DNA from: Scandinavium sp036409475
Lineage (GTDB): Bacteria > Pseudomonadota > Gammaproteobacteria > Enterobacterales > Enterobacteriaceae
DNA: 64,000 bases
Assembly: GCF_036409475.1 (NCBI RefSeq)
Contig: NZ_JAYRCK010000018.1
Span: forward strand, 41,541 to 105,540
Reading direction: 5' to 3'
In this document: positions 51,005 through 60,093 of the stretch, piece by piece
How positions within the stretch are numbered: position 1 is the first letter of the stretch
Layout of the letters: every line of letters starts with the position of its first letter
Notes under the pieces: generated by a model
What the model saw: only the letters and a program-made list of their open reading frames with translations
What the model was told of the DNA's origin: nothing
The model's database searches: none
Translations under genes and position numbers: made by a program

Positions 51005-52012
51005 ATGTCGTTCTCCCCCGCCGCTCTGCGCACCGTCGCAGGGCCCGGATTGTTGATACTGTTATCTACTGCTGTTGCCCTCAGCCTGCTGGTTGGTGCC
51101 AAATCTCTGCCGTTAAACGTGGTGGTGGATGCCCTCTCCGGCAGTTGTCAAAGCGCCGATTGCACCATCGTGCTCGATGCCCGTCTGCCACGAACGCTGG
51201 CCGGTTTGCTGGCTGGCGCAGCGCTTGGCCTGGCGGGCGCGTTGATGCAAACGCTGACCCGAAATCCGCTCGCCGACCCAGGTATTCTGGGCGTCAATTC
51301 CGGAGCCAGTTTCGCCATTGTGCTGGGTGCCGCGTTGCTGGGCATGACTTCCCCGCAGGAACAATTACTGCTCGCCTATTGCGGCGCGTTTGTCGCCTCG
51401 CTATTGGTGGCCTTCACCGGCAGCCAGGGCGGTGGGCAACTTAGTCCGGTTCGCCTGACACTCGCAGGCGTAGCACTTGCCGCCGTGCTGGAAGGGTTAT
51501 CGACCGGGATTTCACTGCTCAATCCGGATGTCTACGATCAGCTTCGATTCTGGCAAGCGGGTTCCCTCGATATTCGTTCACTGCAAACCCTGAAGGTCGC
51601 CGTTTTCCCCATGTTGCTGGCCACAGCAATCGCGTTAGGGTTGAGCCGTTCGTTAAACAGCCTGAGCCTGGGGGCAGACACGGCGACCGCGTTGGGCAAT
51701 AAAGTGGCCCGCACGCAGCTGCTTGGCCTGCTTGCCATCACGCTTTTGAGCGGCAGCGCTACGGCATTGGTCGGCCCGATAGCCTTTATCGGCCTGATGA
51801 TGCCGCATATGGCGCGGTGGCTGGTGGGGGCCGATCACCGCTGGTCATTACCCGTCACACTGCTCGCCACCCCTGCTCTTCTTCTTTTCGCGGATATTCT
51901 AGGTCGCCTGCTGGTGCCGGGTGAATTACGCGTTTCGGTCGTGAGCGCCTTTATTGGCGCACCAGTGCTGATTTGGCTGGTACGTCGCCAACCACGCGGA
52001 GGTGCCGCATGA
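51005..52012 (+). CDS. fepD: Ferric enterobactin permease FepD
   Basis: Inner-membrane permease subunit of the FepBDGC ABC importer; 335 residues (E. coli 334) and about ten transmembrane helices of the BtuC/FecCD family. Typical blocks are GAALGLAGALMQTLTRNPLADPGILGVNSG and GPIAFIGLMMPHMAR, the latter being the L-loop that contacts FepC. It forms a heterodimer with FepG. Its stop codon overlaps the fepG start by 4 bp (ATGA). Confidence 0.97.
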   Translation: MSFSPAALRTVAGPGLLILLSTAVALSLLVGAKSLPLNVVVDALSGSCQSADCTIVLDARLPRTLAGLLAGAALGLAGALMQTLTRNPLADPGILGVNSGASFAIVLGAALLGMTSPQEQLLLAYCGAFVASLLVAFTGSQGGGQLSPVRLTLAGVALAAVLEGLSTGISLLNPDVYDQLRFWQAGSLDIRSLQTLKVAVFPMLLATAIALGLSRSLNSLSLGADTATALGNKVARTQLLGLLAITLLSGSATALVGPIAFIGLMMPHMARWLVGADHRWSLPVTLLATPALLLFADILGRLLVPGELRVSVVSAFIGAPVLIWLVRRQPRGGAA

Positions 52013-53001
52013 TTGCCCCTTCCCGCAGGCTGGTGTTGAGTTGCCTTTTTCTGGTGCTCACCAGCCTGATGACTGCGCTTTTCAGCCTCCGCAGCGGTGT
52101 CGTCACCCTTGAGTTCTCACAAATCTTCTCGGCATTGTTCGGGGATGCGCCACGTAACGTGACCTTAGTCGTGACCGAGTGGCGTTTGCCCCGCGTGCTG
52201 ATGGCGCTACTGGTTGGTGCCGCGCTGGGCGTTAGCGGAGCCATTTTTCAGTCACTGATGCGTAACCCACTCGGCAGCCCGGATGTGATGGGTTTCAACA
52301 CCGGGGCGTGGAGCGGCGTGCTGGTGGCGATGGTGCTGTATGGTCAACATCTGACAGCGATAGCGCTCGCTGCGATGGCCGGTGGGATCGTGACTTCGCT
52401 GATCGTCTGGCTGCTGGCGTGGCGCGATGGCATAGACACGTTTCGCCTGATCATTATTGGTATCGGCGTGCGGGCCATGCTGATGGCGTTCAACACCTGG
52501 CTGCTGCTGCGTGCTTCGCTGGAAACCGCCGTTTCGGCCGGGCTCTGGTACGCAGGTTCGCTCAATGGCATGACGTGGGCGAAAACCTGGCCGTCAGCCC
52601 CTCTGTTACTCATTATGTTGGCTTGCGCGGCACTGTTAGTACGTCGCCTGCGCCTGCTGGAAATGGGCGATGACAGCGCCTGCGCCCTTGGCGTGCAAGT
52701 CGAACGCTCTCGCCTGTTGATGATGCTGGTCGCGGTGGTACTCACCGCCGGAGCAACAGCGCTGGCAGGCCCGATTTCCTTTATTGCCCTTGTCGCACCA
52801 CATATTGCACGCAGGCTCAGCGGCACCGCTCGCTGGGGGCTGACTCAGTCCGCCCTGTGTGGCGCGTTCGTGCTGGCACTGGCCGATTACTGCGCTCAAC
52901 AACTATTTATGCCTTACCAGCTTCCGGTGGGCGTGATGACCGTCAGCCTTGGCGGCCTCTATCTCATCGTGCTGCTTATTCAGGAGTCTCGTAAAAAATG
53001 A
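52009..53001 (+). CDS. fepG: Ferric enterobactin permease FepG
   Basis: Second permease subunit of the ferric enterobactin importer, 330 residues as in E. coli. FecCD-family blocks are GAALGVSGAIFQSLMRNPLGSPDVMGFNTG and GPISFIALVAPHIAR. The ATG overlapping the fepD stop codon is chosen over an upstream in-frame start because it gives the E. coli length. Its end overlaps the fepC start by 4 bp. Confidence 0.97.
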   Translation: MIAPSRRLVLSCLFLVLTSLMTALFSLRSGVVTLEFSQIFSALFGDAPRNVTLVVTEWRLPRVLMALLVGAALGVSGAIFQSLMRNPLGSPDVMGFNTGAWSGVLVAMVLYGQHLTAIALAAMAGGIVTSLIVWLLAWRDGIDTFRLIIIGIGVRAMLMAFNTWLLLRASLETAVSAGLWYAGSLNGMTWAKTWPSAPLLLIMLACAALLVRRLRLLEMGDDSACALGVQVERSRLLMMLVAVVLTAGATALAGPISFIALVAPHIARRLSGTARWGLTQSALCGAFVLALADYCAQQLFMPYQLPVGVMTVSLGGLYLIVLLIQESRKK

Positions 53002-53798
53002 CCGCCCTCTCCTCCCGACTACACGGCGAGCACTTAACGCTCAGTTATGGCAAAAAAGTCATCGCCGACAATTTAACGGTGGCAATCCCGGACGGGCATT
53101 TCACCGCGATAATCGGCCCCAACGGCTGCGGGAAATCGACGCTGCTGCGCACACTCAGCCGCCTGATGACACCGCAACAAGGCCATGTCTGGCTTGATGG
53201 CGAACAGATCCAGCACTTTGCCAGCAAAGACGTGGCGCGACGTATTGGCCTGTTAGCGCAAAATGCCACCACGCCCGGCGATATCACGGTGCAGGAATTA
53301 GTGGCCCGAGGTCGCTATCCGCACCAACCTCTGTTTAGCCGTTGGCGAAAAGAAGATGAAGATGCCGTTCACAGAGCCATGAAAGCCACTGGCGTCGTAG
53401 AACTGGCGAATCAGAGCGTGGACACGCTTTCCGGCGGGCAACGTCAGCGTGCGTGGATAGCCATGGTACTGGCTCAGGAAACGGCGATTATGCTGCTTGA
53501 TGAGCCCACGACCTGGCTTGATATCAGCCATCAGATTGACCTGCTGGAATTGCTCAGCGAGTTGAATCGCGAAAAGGGCTACACCCTTGCGGCTGTCTTG
53601 CACGACCTGAATCAAGCCTGCCGCTACGCCACGCACCTGATTGCACTGCGCGAAGGCAAGATTGTGGCGCAAGGCGCACCGCGCGACATCGTGACCGCAG
53701 AGTTGATCGAACAAATCTATGGCATGCGCTGCATGATCATCGACGACCCGGTAGCAGGCACGCCGTTGGTGGTGCCGTTGGGGAGATCCGGCAGCTAA
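52998..53798 (+). CDS. fepC: Ferric enterobactin ABC ATPase FepC
   Basis: A 266-residue ATPase energising FepDG. Walker A GPNGCGKST at residues 40-48, Q-loop LLAQNATTPG, signature LSGGQRQRAWIAM, Walker B AIMLLDEPT and the switch His in AAVLHDLNQA are all intact. It ends the fepDGC operon. In E. coli, fepE and entF follow; here an AT-rich gap and a trimeric autotransporter gene occupy that place. Confidence 0.97.
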   Translation: MTALSSRLHGEHLTLSYGKKVIADNLTVAIPDGHFTAIIGPNGCGKSTLLRTLSRLMTPQQGHVWLDGEQIQHFASKDVARRIGLLAQNATTPGDITVQELVARGRYPHQPLFSRWRKEDEDAVHRAMKATGVVELANQSVDTLSGGQRQRAWIAMVLAQETAIMLLDEPTTWLDISHQIDLLELLSELNREKGYTLAAVLHDLNQACRYATHLIALREGKIVAQGAPRDIVTAELIEQIYGMRCMIIDDPVAGTPLVVPLGRSGS

Positions 53799-54616
53799 GC
53801 TGCGGATTCTGTGAACAGTAATAAGCCTAATACATTCTCTTGCAGCACAAAAAACTCCCTTTTATGACAAAAAAGATCCGCGTAAAGCGTGTCGTAAACG
53901 AAAACTGGTTATTCAGACTCATATCTTTGCATATTACTGAATCATTACGCTAAATCCATTTTTAGCCTGTTTTCGTTTGCAGTGTAAATAAATTTTCGAG
54001 TGAAAGATAAACTTAATACAATACATTAATGAAATTACTTTATTTCAGCTAAAACAATTAGCCCAACAATCACCCACCACTAAACACACAGAGATAAAAT
54101 ATAATTAAAACAATATTTCAACAATCACCCCCACAGAATAAAACAATAGTGCAAAAAGCCCTCGAAATTGAAATTCATTCATTACCCACCCCTCTTTTGA
54201 AAGTAAATTAATTGTATTAAAAACAATATGATAAACACCCAAAAGAAATAAAAACCTTCAGGCATTGAATAATAATAATGACGAGGTAATATGCACCGCG
54301 TTTATTATTCGTTGAAGGTGATTGCGTATTCTCGCTGGTGAAATAGCTGGCGTTATGCCTGTCAGAAGCGATAAACGCCGTCAGCCACAATGATAAACCG
54401 TGCTTATGCACGTCTTAGCTAACACCATAAAAAGCAATAAAGAATGTGCGAATACAAGCACAGGATAAATTTCGTCTGCAGAACGTCGTACAGACAAAAA
54501 AGTAACGCGACGGATACCGGCAAGTATCCGTCGCGTAGGGGGTGGAGTTTGGGTTCGCGAAAACCTGAGCTCCGACGTTAAGTGATTTCGACATCAAATT
54601 AACAGGCTTATTAGAT
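53799..54616. other. AT-rich region upstream of the autotransporter gene
   Basis: About 820 bp with no credible gene and clearly lower GC than its neighbours, with repeated AACAAT-type stretches. Short open frames on the minus strand here lack ribosome binding sites. It holds a hairpin at 54506-54535 and presumably the promoter of the YadA-like gene. The composition suggests horizontally acquired, H-NS-bound DNA; that is an inference from base composition. Confidence 0.6.
54506..54535 (+). repeat. Perfect hairpin in the autotransporter leader
   Basis: Stem CGCGACGGATA with loop CCGGCAAG and perfect complementary arm, 80 bp before the YadA-like start codon. It is followed by TAGGGGGTGG, not a T-run. 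It could be a leader-RNA element or a terminator remnant from an earlier insertion. Confidence 0.6.
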
Positions 54617-55660
54617 ATGAAAAAACAGCTTATTGCATTAGCCATTATGGCGGGTGCAGCCTCTGGAATGGCTCATGCGCAGTTGAGTGCCAGCGATCTT
54701 GACGTGATTGAGGCTTATCATCAACTTCATCCTGAAGTGCCGATGGATAAAATCAATATTATGCGCGAGAGCTGGCGTGATAATTTGCAGTCAGTAGAAG
54801 ATGCAATGAATGGCATGACCTATTACAACGGGCATGAAAATGTACCGGTTCCCCCTCTGGACACGTCAATTACCCTTGCACACACGCTCACTCCAGCAAC
54901 TTACTCACAACCCCCTGCGGTCGTAAATCAGGATGTCACAACTCCGGCAGGCATTACGCCGGAAGACACTACGAGTGCAAACACCAGGACAATCGATGAG
55001 CTTAAAACGCATGATGCTGAACAAACGCAGGATATTAACGATAACAGCCACGCGATTAACGACAACAAAGAGCATATCGATCAGGTTGCGCACGACTCTG
55101 ACATTCGTACCGATCGCCAGAATCAGATCAATACCGCTTTCGCTGACACACTCGTCAATACCAAAGCTCTGGACGCGAAGCAATCCACTGCCATCAACAC
55201 CCTGGCAGTTGGCGTACAGCAAAACAAAAACACGGGTGCCTACGCACAATCTCGCGCTGATGCCGCTTATGCCAATACTCAAGCCAATCAGCAGGCTCTG
55301 AAGGCCACCAATCACCGTGTTGCTGAAAACAGCCAGCAATTGGCGAACCATGAGCAGCGTATTCAAACGCTGGAAGCCAATAACAACACTAGCTTTGGCA
55401 AGCTGAAAAATGAAGTGGATGACAACCGTCAGCGCGCCTCTGCAGCGATTTCTGGCGTGGCGGCGATGGCAAACATTCCTCAGGTGATTCAGGGTCAGAC
55501 TTTCAGCGTAGGGGCTGGCGTGGGCACGACCGATAGCGAGAGCGCGTTAGCCGTTGGTTTCTCTGCCCGCGCAACTGAACATGTTGTGGTGAAAGCTTCG
55601 GTGTCTGATGACACTCAGCAGAACTTCGTGGTTGGCGGTGGCGTGAGCTACGGCTGGTAA
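54617..55660 (+). CDS. Small YadA-type trimeric autotransporter adhesin
   Basis: A 347-residue type Vc secreted protein. The signal peptide ends at GMAHA (residue 21). Residues ~22-130 form a small N-terminal domain without recognisable YadA head repeats. Residues ~135-258 are rich in Asn, Asp, Gln, His and Ala with repeated TAFADTLVNTKALDAKQST-like segments, typical of a coiled-coil stalk. The YadA membrane anchor covers 260-347 (FGKLKNEVDDNRQRASA, FSVGAGVGTTDSESALAVGF, ending GGGVSYGW). Three copies would form one 12-strand barrel. Short for an adhesin; it may bind host matrix, form biofilm or act in serum resistance. It sits between fepC and entF, where E. coli has fepE. Confidence 0.88.
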   Translation: MKKQLIALAIMAGAASGMAHAQLSASDLDVIEAYHQLHPEVPMDKINIMRESWRDNLQSVEDAMNGMTYYNGHENVPVPPLDTSITLAHTLTPATYSQPPAVVNQDVTTPAGITPEDTTSANTRTIDELKTHDAEQTQDINDNSHAINDNKEHIDQVAHDSDIRTDRQNQINTAFADTLVNTKALDAKQSTAINTLAVGVQQNKNTGAYAQSRADAAYANTQANQQALKATNHRVAENSQQLANHEQRIQTLEANNNTSFGKLKNEVDDNRQRASAAISGVAAMANIPQVIQGQTFSVGAGVGTTDSESALAVGFSARATEHVVVKASVSDDTQQNFVVGGGVSYGW

Positions 55661-55673
55661 TTTGGAGTTAAAC

Positions 55674-55697
55674 AATGCCCCACCTGCGTGGGGCATT
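55674..55697 (+). repeat. Hairpin copy 1 after the YadA-like gene
   Basis: A 24-bp palindrome with stem AATGCCCCAC and a 4-nt loop, 13 bp after the stop codon; duplicated exactly at 55839-55862. Confidence 0.9.
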
Positions 55698-55838
55698 GAG
55701 ACTGATGACAAACCTCTAACGAATACAGTTTTGTCATGGGTGGCGAAACAAACAATAAGGAAAATCAATTCATTGATTTTCGGCTGCTCACCACAAAGAA
55801 GGAAAAACCACGCTTTTTCCTTCTTTGTCAGCACACTG
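55698..55838 (+). mobile_element. Miniature hairpin-targeting element, copy after the YadA-like gene
   Basis: A 141-bp element with the same length, orientation and architecture as the copy at 33886. It begins GAGACTGATGACAAACC, and its right arm is identical to that copy over about 80 bp. It is flanked by exact 24-bp hairpin duplications. There is no protein-coding capacity of its own; transposition would need functions in trans. Confidence 0.85.
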
Positions 55839-55868
55839 AATGCCCCACCTGCGTGGGGCATTTCCTGT
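55839..55868 (+). terminator. Hairpin copy 2, probable original terminator of the YadA-like gene
   Basis: The same 24-bp hairpin as at 55674, followed by TCCTGTTTTATT, a weak T-run. It was probably the natural terminator before the element inserted. Confidence 0.65.
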
Positions 55869-55871
55869 TTT

Positions 55872-55958
55872 ATTGCCCGGCGGCGCTTCGCTTGCCAGGC
55901 CTACAGGTCCGAGCTCATCGTAGGCCGGTGCCAGCGAAGCGCCGCCCGGCATTCGCGC
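55872..55958. repeat. REP/BIME pair downstream of entF
   Basis: Inverted units TTGCCCGGCGGCGCTTCG...CCAGGCCTAC and CGTAGGCCGG...CGCCGCCCGGCA between convergent YadA-like and entF genes. Confidence 0.85.
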
Positions 55959-55996
55959 AGATTCCACCGATACGTGTGCTGATTTATGATGAACCG

Positions 55997-58900
55997 TTAC
56001 CCCAGTATCTCCTTAAGCACCGGGCCAATCCGCTCAAAAGCCTTTGGCGAGATAATATCAACGTGCGCGCAATCCTGGTTAAACACATCCAGTTCGGCCA
56101 CCCACGGTGCCCACGCTTTATGCGGGTCCATGCCCGGCGTTAGCGTTTTCTGCGCCACGAACAGCGTCGCTTTGCCGTCGAACGGTACGCTGTGAGCCGT
56201 TGTCAATAACCGTACTGCATCCGCATAGTTCCCCTCGATGGCGGTGAACAGTTCGCCCGAAGTTTGCCCTTGTTGTGCGGCCAGGAACGCTTCCCGCTCA
56301 CGGTTAATTTCTGCGAGCACTTCCGGGTCCAGACCGTTAGCTTCCTTCTCTGACCAGTTCTGCGTTTCCGGCGGCCAGGTGTCTAACAGGCCGAGGAAGG
56401 CGACGGTTTCACCACGCTGACGTAAACGAGCCGCAATACCCTGCACTAACGTGCCGCCGAGGGAATAACCGAACAAGTAGTACGGCCCGTGCGGCTGCTG
56501 TTCCAGTAGCGTCGCAAGATGGTGTTCACACAGCGCATCCAGATTTTCTACGCTCGCCATCGGCCCTTCCGGACGTGGCGACTGAATGCCAGTGATGGAC
56601 CAGCGTGCCGTCAGCCATCTCGCCAGCACGCTAAACTGCCAGGCGAAACCGGACGCCGGGTGGAAGCACCACAGCGTCGGTCCGGTGCCTTCACGAAGCG
56701 GTAAAATTGCTTCATAGCCCAGACGCTGACTTCGCTCATCGTTATCGGACTCAAGCAGTTGGCTGAGTTTACCCACGGTCGAAGCGACCATCACCTGACC
56801 CGGTGTCACCTGCCGTTCAAAGCGTCGACTCAGCTGGGCTGCCAGCCGCATGGCGAGCAGTGAGTGTCCGCCAAGGGCAAAGAAATCAGCTTCCACATCA
56901 TTGACCTCGCAGGCCAGCAATTCGCTGAAGGCTTGAGCTACCGCTTGCTCTGTTTGCGTTTCCACTGCCCTGCCTGGCGCTTTTTGTGACAACTCCGGCA
57001 GCGGCAGCGCTTTACGATCCAGTTTACCGTTGGCACTTAACGGCAAGGATGACAGCTGGATAAGCGCCACCGGCACCATGTGCGGAGGCAGCATTTCACG
57101 CAGCTGTTCGAGCAGCCCGTCACTATCCAGCGGAAGCCCTGAACCGGAGACAAAGTAGCCCACAAGCTGGCGCGCATCGCCGCCCACGCTGGCAGCCTGA
57201 TTGAGTACGCAGGCGTGAGCGACGGCTTGCTCTACGTCATCGAGGCTCTGTATCGCGCGTTCAATTTCACCCAGCTCGATACGCTGGCCGCGAATTTTAA
57301 GCTGATCGTCACTGCGGCCCAGATATTCCACTGCGCCGTTATCCAGCCAGCGTGCAACATCACCGGTGCGATACATGCGCTCGCCGGGAGCAAACGGATC
57401 GGCGATAAAGCGGCTGGCGGTCAGATCGGGACGGCCCATGTAGCCTTGCGCTAACTGGATGCCGGTCAGATAGAGATCGCCCGCCACGCCAAACGGTACC
57501 GGACGCATCATGCCGTCCAGAATTCGTAGCCCGGTATTCCAGACAGGGAAACCAATCGGCACGCTATTGCCGGTTACCGCGGCAAGTTCTGGCCCGTATG
57601 CCGGATACCAGCTCACATCCACGGCGGCTTCCGTCGGACCATAAAGGTTATGCAGTGGCGCTCCGGTCAACTGTTCCCATTCGCGACACAAGGCGGCTGG
57701 TAGCGCTTCGCCGCTACAAAATACGCGTCGCAGTGATTTGCAGCTATGAACGTTATCTTCATCCAGCGAAGCCACAAAAGCCGCCAGCATAGAAGGCACA
57801 AAGTGAGTCGTGGTGACACGATGTTCTGCGAAGAATTGCTGCAACGCCTGCGGATCGCGGTGCGCATCCGGCTCCGCCATCACCAGTTTTGCTCCGGCAA
57901 TAAACGGCCACCAGAATTCCCATACCGAAACGTCAAAACTGCACGGTGTTTTCTGCGCCACCACATCTTCGGCGGTGAGCGGGTAGCTCTCCTGCATCCA
58001 CAGTAAGCGGTTCACGATGGCCGTTTGCCCGACCATCACGCCTTTTGGCCGCCCGGTGGAGCCGGAGGTAAAGATGATATAGGCGGTCTGTTCCGGTCGG
58101 GAAAGCGTAGGCAGAACGTCATCTGTCACTGGCAACGGTGCGGTATAGCAAAGTGTGTCGATGTCAGCGAAGCGATGCAATTGATCGTCGGCGGTGATGA
58201 GCAGCGAGGGCTTTGCATCCTCAAGCATCATTTGCAGACGATCGTCAGGATAACCCGTGTCGAGCGGCAGCCAGGCAGCGCCTGCTTCCACAATGCCATG
58301 TAGCGCGAGCGTCAGGAAAACAGAGCGAGGCAAGGCCACCGCGACGCTGTCGCCCGGTTTGACGCCACGTTCACGCAACAGCACGGCCAGCGCCTGCACC
58401 TGTTGGCGCATTTCACGGTAGCTGAATTGCCAGCGCGCATCCGCCAGCGCCGGAGCATCCGGGGTTTTCTCTGTTTGTGCAGCCACCAGCGAACTGAGGG
58501 TTTCCGTTGGCAGCATCATGCCGGTATCGTTGATACTCGCCAGGCGCTGATACTCTGCCTCTGACACCAGTTCCACTTCACCACAGCGCAATTCAGGATT
58601 AGTGGCAAACTGCTCCAGCATCGACAGTAAACGCGAGGCATGGTTATGCAGCTCGGCTTCGTTGTAACGCTGTTGGTTTGCCAGAATTTCAACGGACAGG
58701 CCACCGGAGTCATCCGGGAACAAGGCCAGTTCGAGATCGTTCACCGGGCCGGTGGCAAGTGTGTGCGTGGTGGCATTTACGCCATCGAAATCAAGCTGAT
58801 AGTCAAAGACTTTGACGTTAAACACCGGCCCAAACAGCGGTTCATCGCCAGCCGCTTTGCCACTGTCTCTGACGATTTGTTCGGCGTCATAGCGCTGATG

Positions 58901-59860
58901 ACGACGCATTTTTTTCAGCTGAGAACCCAGTCGCTCAGCCAGTTCAGGTAGCGTTTCCTGCGGGCGAATTTCAACGCCCAGTGGCAACACATTCAGCACC
59001 GGCCCGGTTGCCGTCAGTGCCGCAGAGCCCATGCGACGCATGAAGATGTACCCCGCCGCATAGTCACTGCGCCCGCATAAACGCCCCAGCCACAGTGCCG
59101 CCAGTGCCAGCGCCAAATCAGTTCGCGGGTTTAAGTATGTTGTAACTAATCGTGTGAATGCTTGCTTGTTTGCTGTCAGCTTCAATCGCCAGATGGCAGT
59201 GGAATGGGCGCGCCCAGGCAACGGCGCAGAAGAAAGCGATGCCGGTGATGGCAGGCTTTTTCGCTGTTCAGCCCAGAAAGCTCCATCGCGAAGCCAGGCT
59301 TCGCTCTCACGATATCGCTGATACTCTTCCACCACTTCAGCGAAAGGCGTGAAGGGAGAGTCGGGCATCGTTTCGCCACTCAGCAGTGCTTTATAAATCT
59401 GGACAATCTGGCGGGTGATGGCCGGGAAACTGAAGCCATCGACCAATAAATGGTGGTAGCGCTGATACCAGTACCAGCGGTTTTCTGCGACCTGATAAAG
59501 CTGATGGCAGACCAGCGGGTTTCCGCTATCCACACGCGTGTTTTGGGCTAAATCAGCCTGCATTTGCGCTTTTGCTGTGGCACAGGCATCGGCCTCACCG
59601 CGTAAGTCGAACAGGGCTGGCGTGGCGAACGTCTGATCATCAAGCCACTGCCAGGCTTCGCCATTTTCTTGCGCAAAGCGCGTCCGCACGGTCTCTGTTT
59701 GATTCAGGCCGGTTGCAATCGCCTGCTGAAACAGCGCGCCGTTGATGTCGCCTTCCAGCTCAACATAATGGGCCACGCTCCAGGCATTAGGCAGCGTGGA
59801 GAGCTGCTCCGCCATCCAGATCCCCGGCTGTGCCGCCACCAGCGGTAAACGTTCACTCAT
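55997..59860 (-). CDS. entF: Enterobactin synthase component F (NRPS)
   Basis: A single-module nonribosomal peptide synthetase of 1287 residues (E. coli 1293). Domains: condensation (~1-430, HHxxxDG motif as YHHLLVDGFS), serine adenylation (~450-960, FTSGSTGRPKGVM, NLYGPTEAAVD, YRTGDVARW, LSANGKLDRKALP), thiolation (~970-1045, phosphopantetheine Ser in FFALGGHSLLAM) and thioesterase (~1060-1287, GYSLGGTLVQG). It condenses DHB from EntB with serine and cyclises three units to enterobactin. The start is the ATG giving MSERLPLV, overlapping ybdZ by 8 bp. Every catalytic motif is intact. Confidence 0.97.
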   Translation of the reverse strand: MSERLPLVAAQPGIWMAEQLSTLPNAWSVAHYVELEGDINGALFQQAIATGLNQTETVRTRFAQENGEAWQWLDDQTFATPALFDLRGEADACATAKAQMQADLAQNTRVDSGNPLVCHQLYQVAENRWYWYQRYHHLLVDGFSFPAITRQIVQIYKALLSGETMPDSPFTPFAEVVEEYQRYRESEAWLRDGAFWAEQRKSLPSPASLSSAPLPGRAHSTAIWRLKLTANKQAFTRLVTTYLNPRTDLALALAALWLGRLCGRSDYAAGYIFMRRMGSAALTATGPVLNVLPLGVEIRPQETLPELAERLGSQLKKMRRHQRYDAEQIVRDSGKAAGDEPLFGPVFNVKVFDYQLDFDGVNATTHTLATGPVNDLELALFPDDSGGLSVEILANQQRYNEAELHNHASRLLSMLEQFATNPELRCGEVELVSEAEYQRLASINDTGMMLPTETLSSLVAAQTEKTPDAPALADARWQFSYREMRQQVQALAVLLRERGVKPGDSVAVALPRSVFLTLALHGIVEAGAAWLPLDTGYPDDRLQMMLEDAKPSLLITADDQLHRFADIDTLCYTAPLPVTDDVLPTLSRPEQTAYIIFTSGSTGRPKGVMVGQTAIVNRLLWMQESYPLTAEDVVAQKTPCSFDVSVWEFWWPFIAGAKLVMAEPDAHRDPQALQQFFAEHRVTTTHFVPSMLAAFVASLDEDNVHSCKSLRRVFCSGEALPAALCREWEQLTGAPLHNLYGPTEAAVDVSWYPAYGPELAAVTGNSVPIGFPVWNTGLRILDGMMRPVPFGVAGDLYLTGIQLAQGYMGRPDLTASRFIADPFAPGERMYRTGDVARWLDNGAVEYLGRSDDQLKIRGQRIELGEIERAIQSLDDVEQAVAHACVLNQAASVGGDARQLVGYFVSGSGLPLDSDGLLEQLREMLPPHMVPVALIQLSSLPLSANGKLDRKALPLPELSQKAPGRAVETQTEQAVAQAFSELLACEVNDVEADFFALGGHSLLAMRLAAQLSRRFERQVTPGQVMVASTVGKLSQLLESDNDERSQRLGYEAILPLREGTGPTLWCFHPASGFAWQFSVLARWLTARWSITGIQSPRPEGPMASVENLDALCEHHLATLLEQQPHGPYYLFGYSLGGTLVQGIAARLRQRGETVAFLGLLDTWPPETQNWSEKEANGLDPEVLAEINREREAFLAAQQGQTSGELFTAIEGNYADAVRLLTTAHSVPFDGKATLFVAQKTLTPGMDPHKAWAPWVAELDVFNQDCAHVDIISPKAFERIGPVLKEILG

Positions 59861-60068
59861 GGCGGGCTCCGGCATAATAAGAAGGATTCAGGGTCGTCCA
59901 GCGTTCTGCCAGCCAGGCATTGCAGGCTTCCGCCGATTGCGGCTGACATACAACACGCCAGCCTTCGGGCAACGCACAGTGCTGCGGCCACAGGCTGTAG
60001 TGATGATGAGCATTTCGCAGAATAGAGAACTGCCCTTGCGCATCATCGAAAGGGTTACTGATTTGCAT
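59853..60068 (-). CDS. ybdZ: MbtH-like protein YbdZ
   Basis: A 71-residue MbtH-family protein that binds and activates the EntF adenylation domain. The family signature is present: NPFDDAQGQF near the start, LWPQHCALPEGW centrally, and CNAWLAERWTTLNP. The ATG follows CAGGAGTTTGGT; the open frame reaches 19 codons further upstream without conservation. It lies between fes and entF in one transcript (fes-ybdZ-entF), as in E. coli. Confidence 0.96.
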   Translation of the reverse strand: MQISNPFDDAQGQFSILRNAHHHYSLWPQHCALPEGWRVVCQPQSAEACNAWLAERWTTLNPSYYAGARHE

Positions 60069-60093
60069 ACCAAACTCCTGTCGTAAAGCGCGC

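Noticed and set aside
54217..54645. Two short minus-strand frames upstream of the autotransporter gene
   Set aside because: Low-complexity AT-rich translation without ribosome binding sites; one overlaps the YadA-like start.
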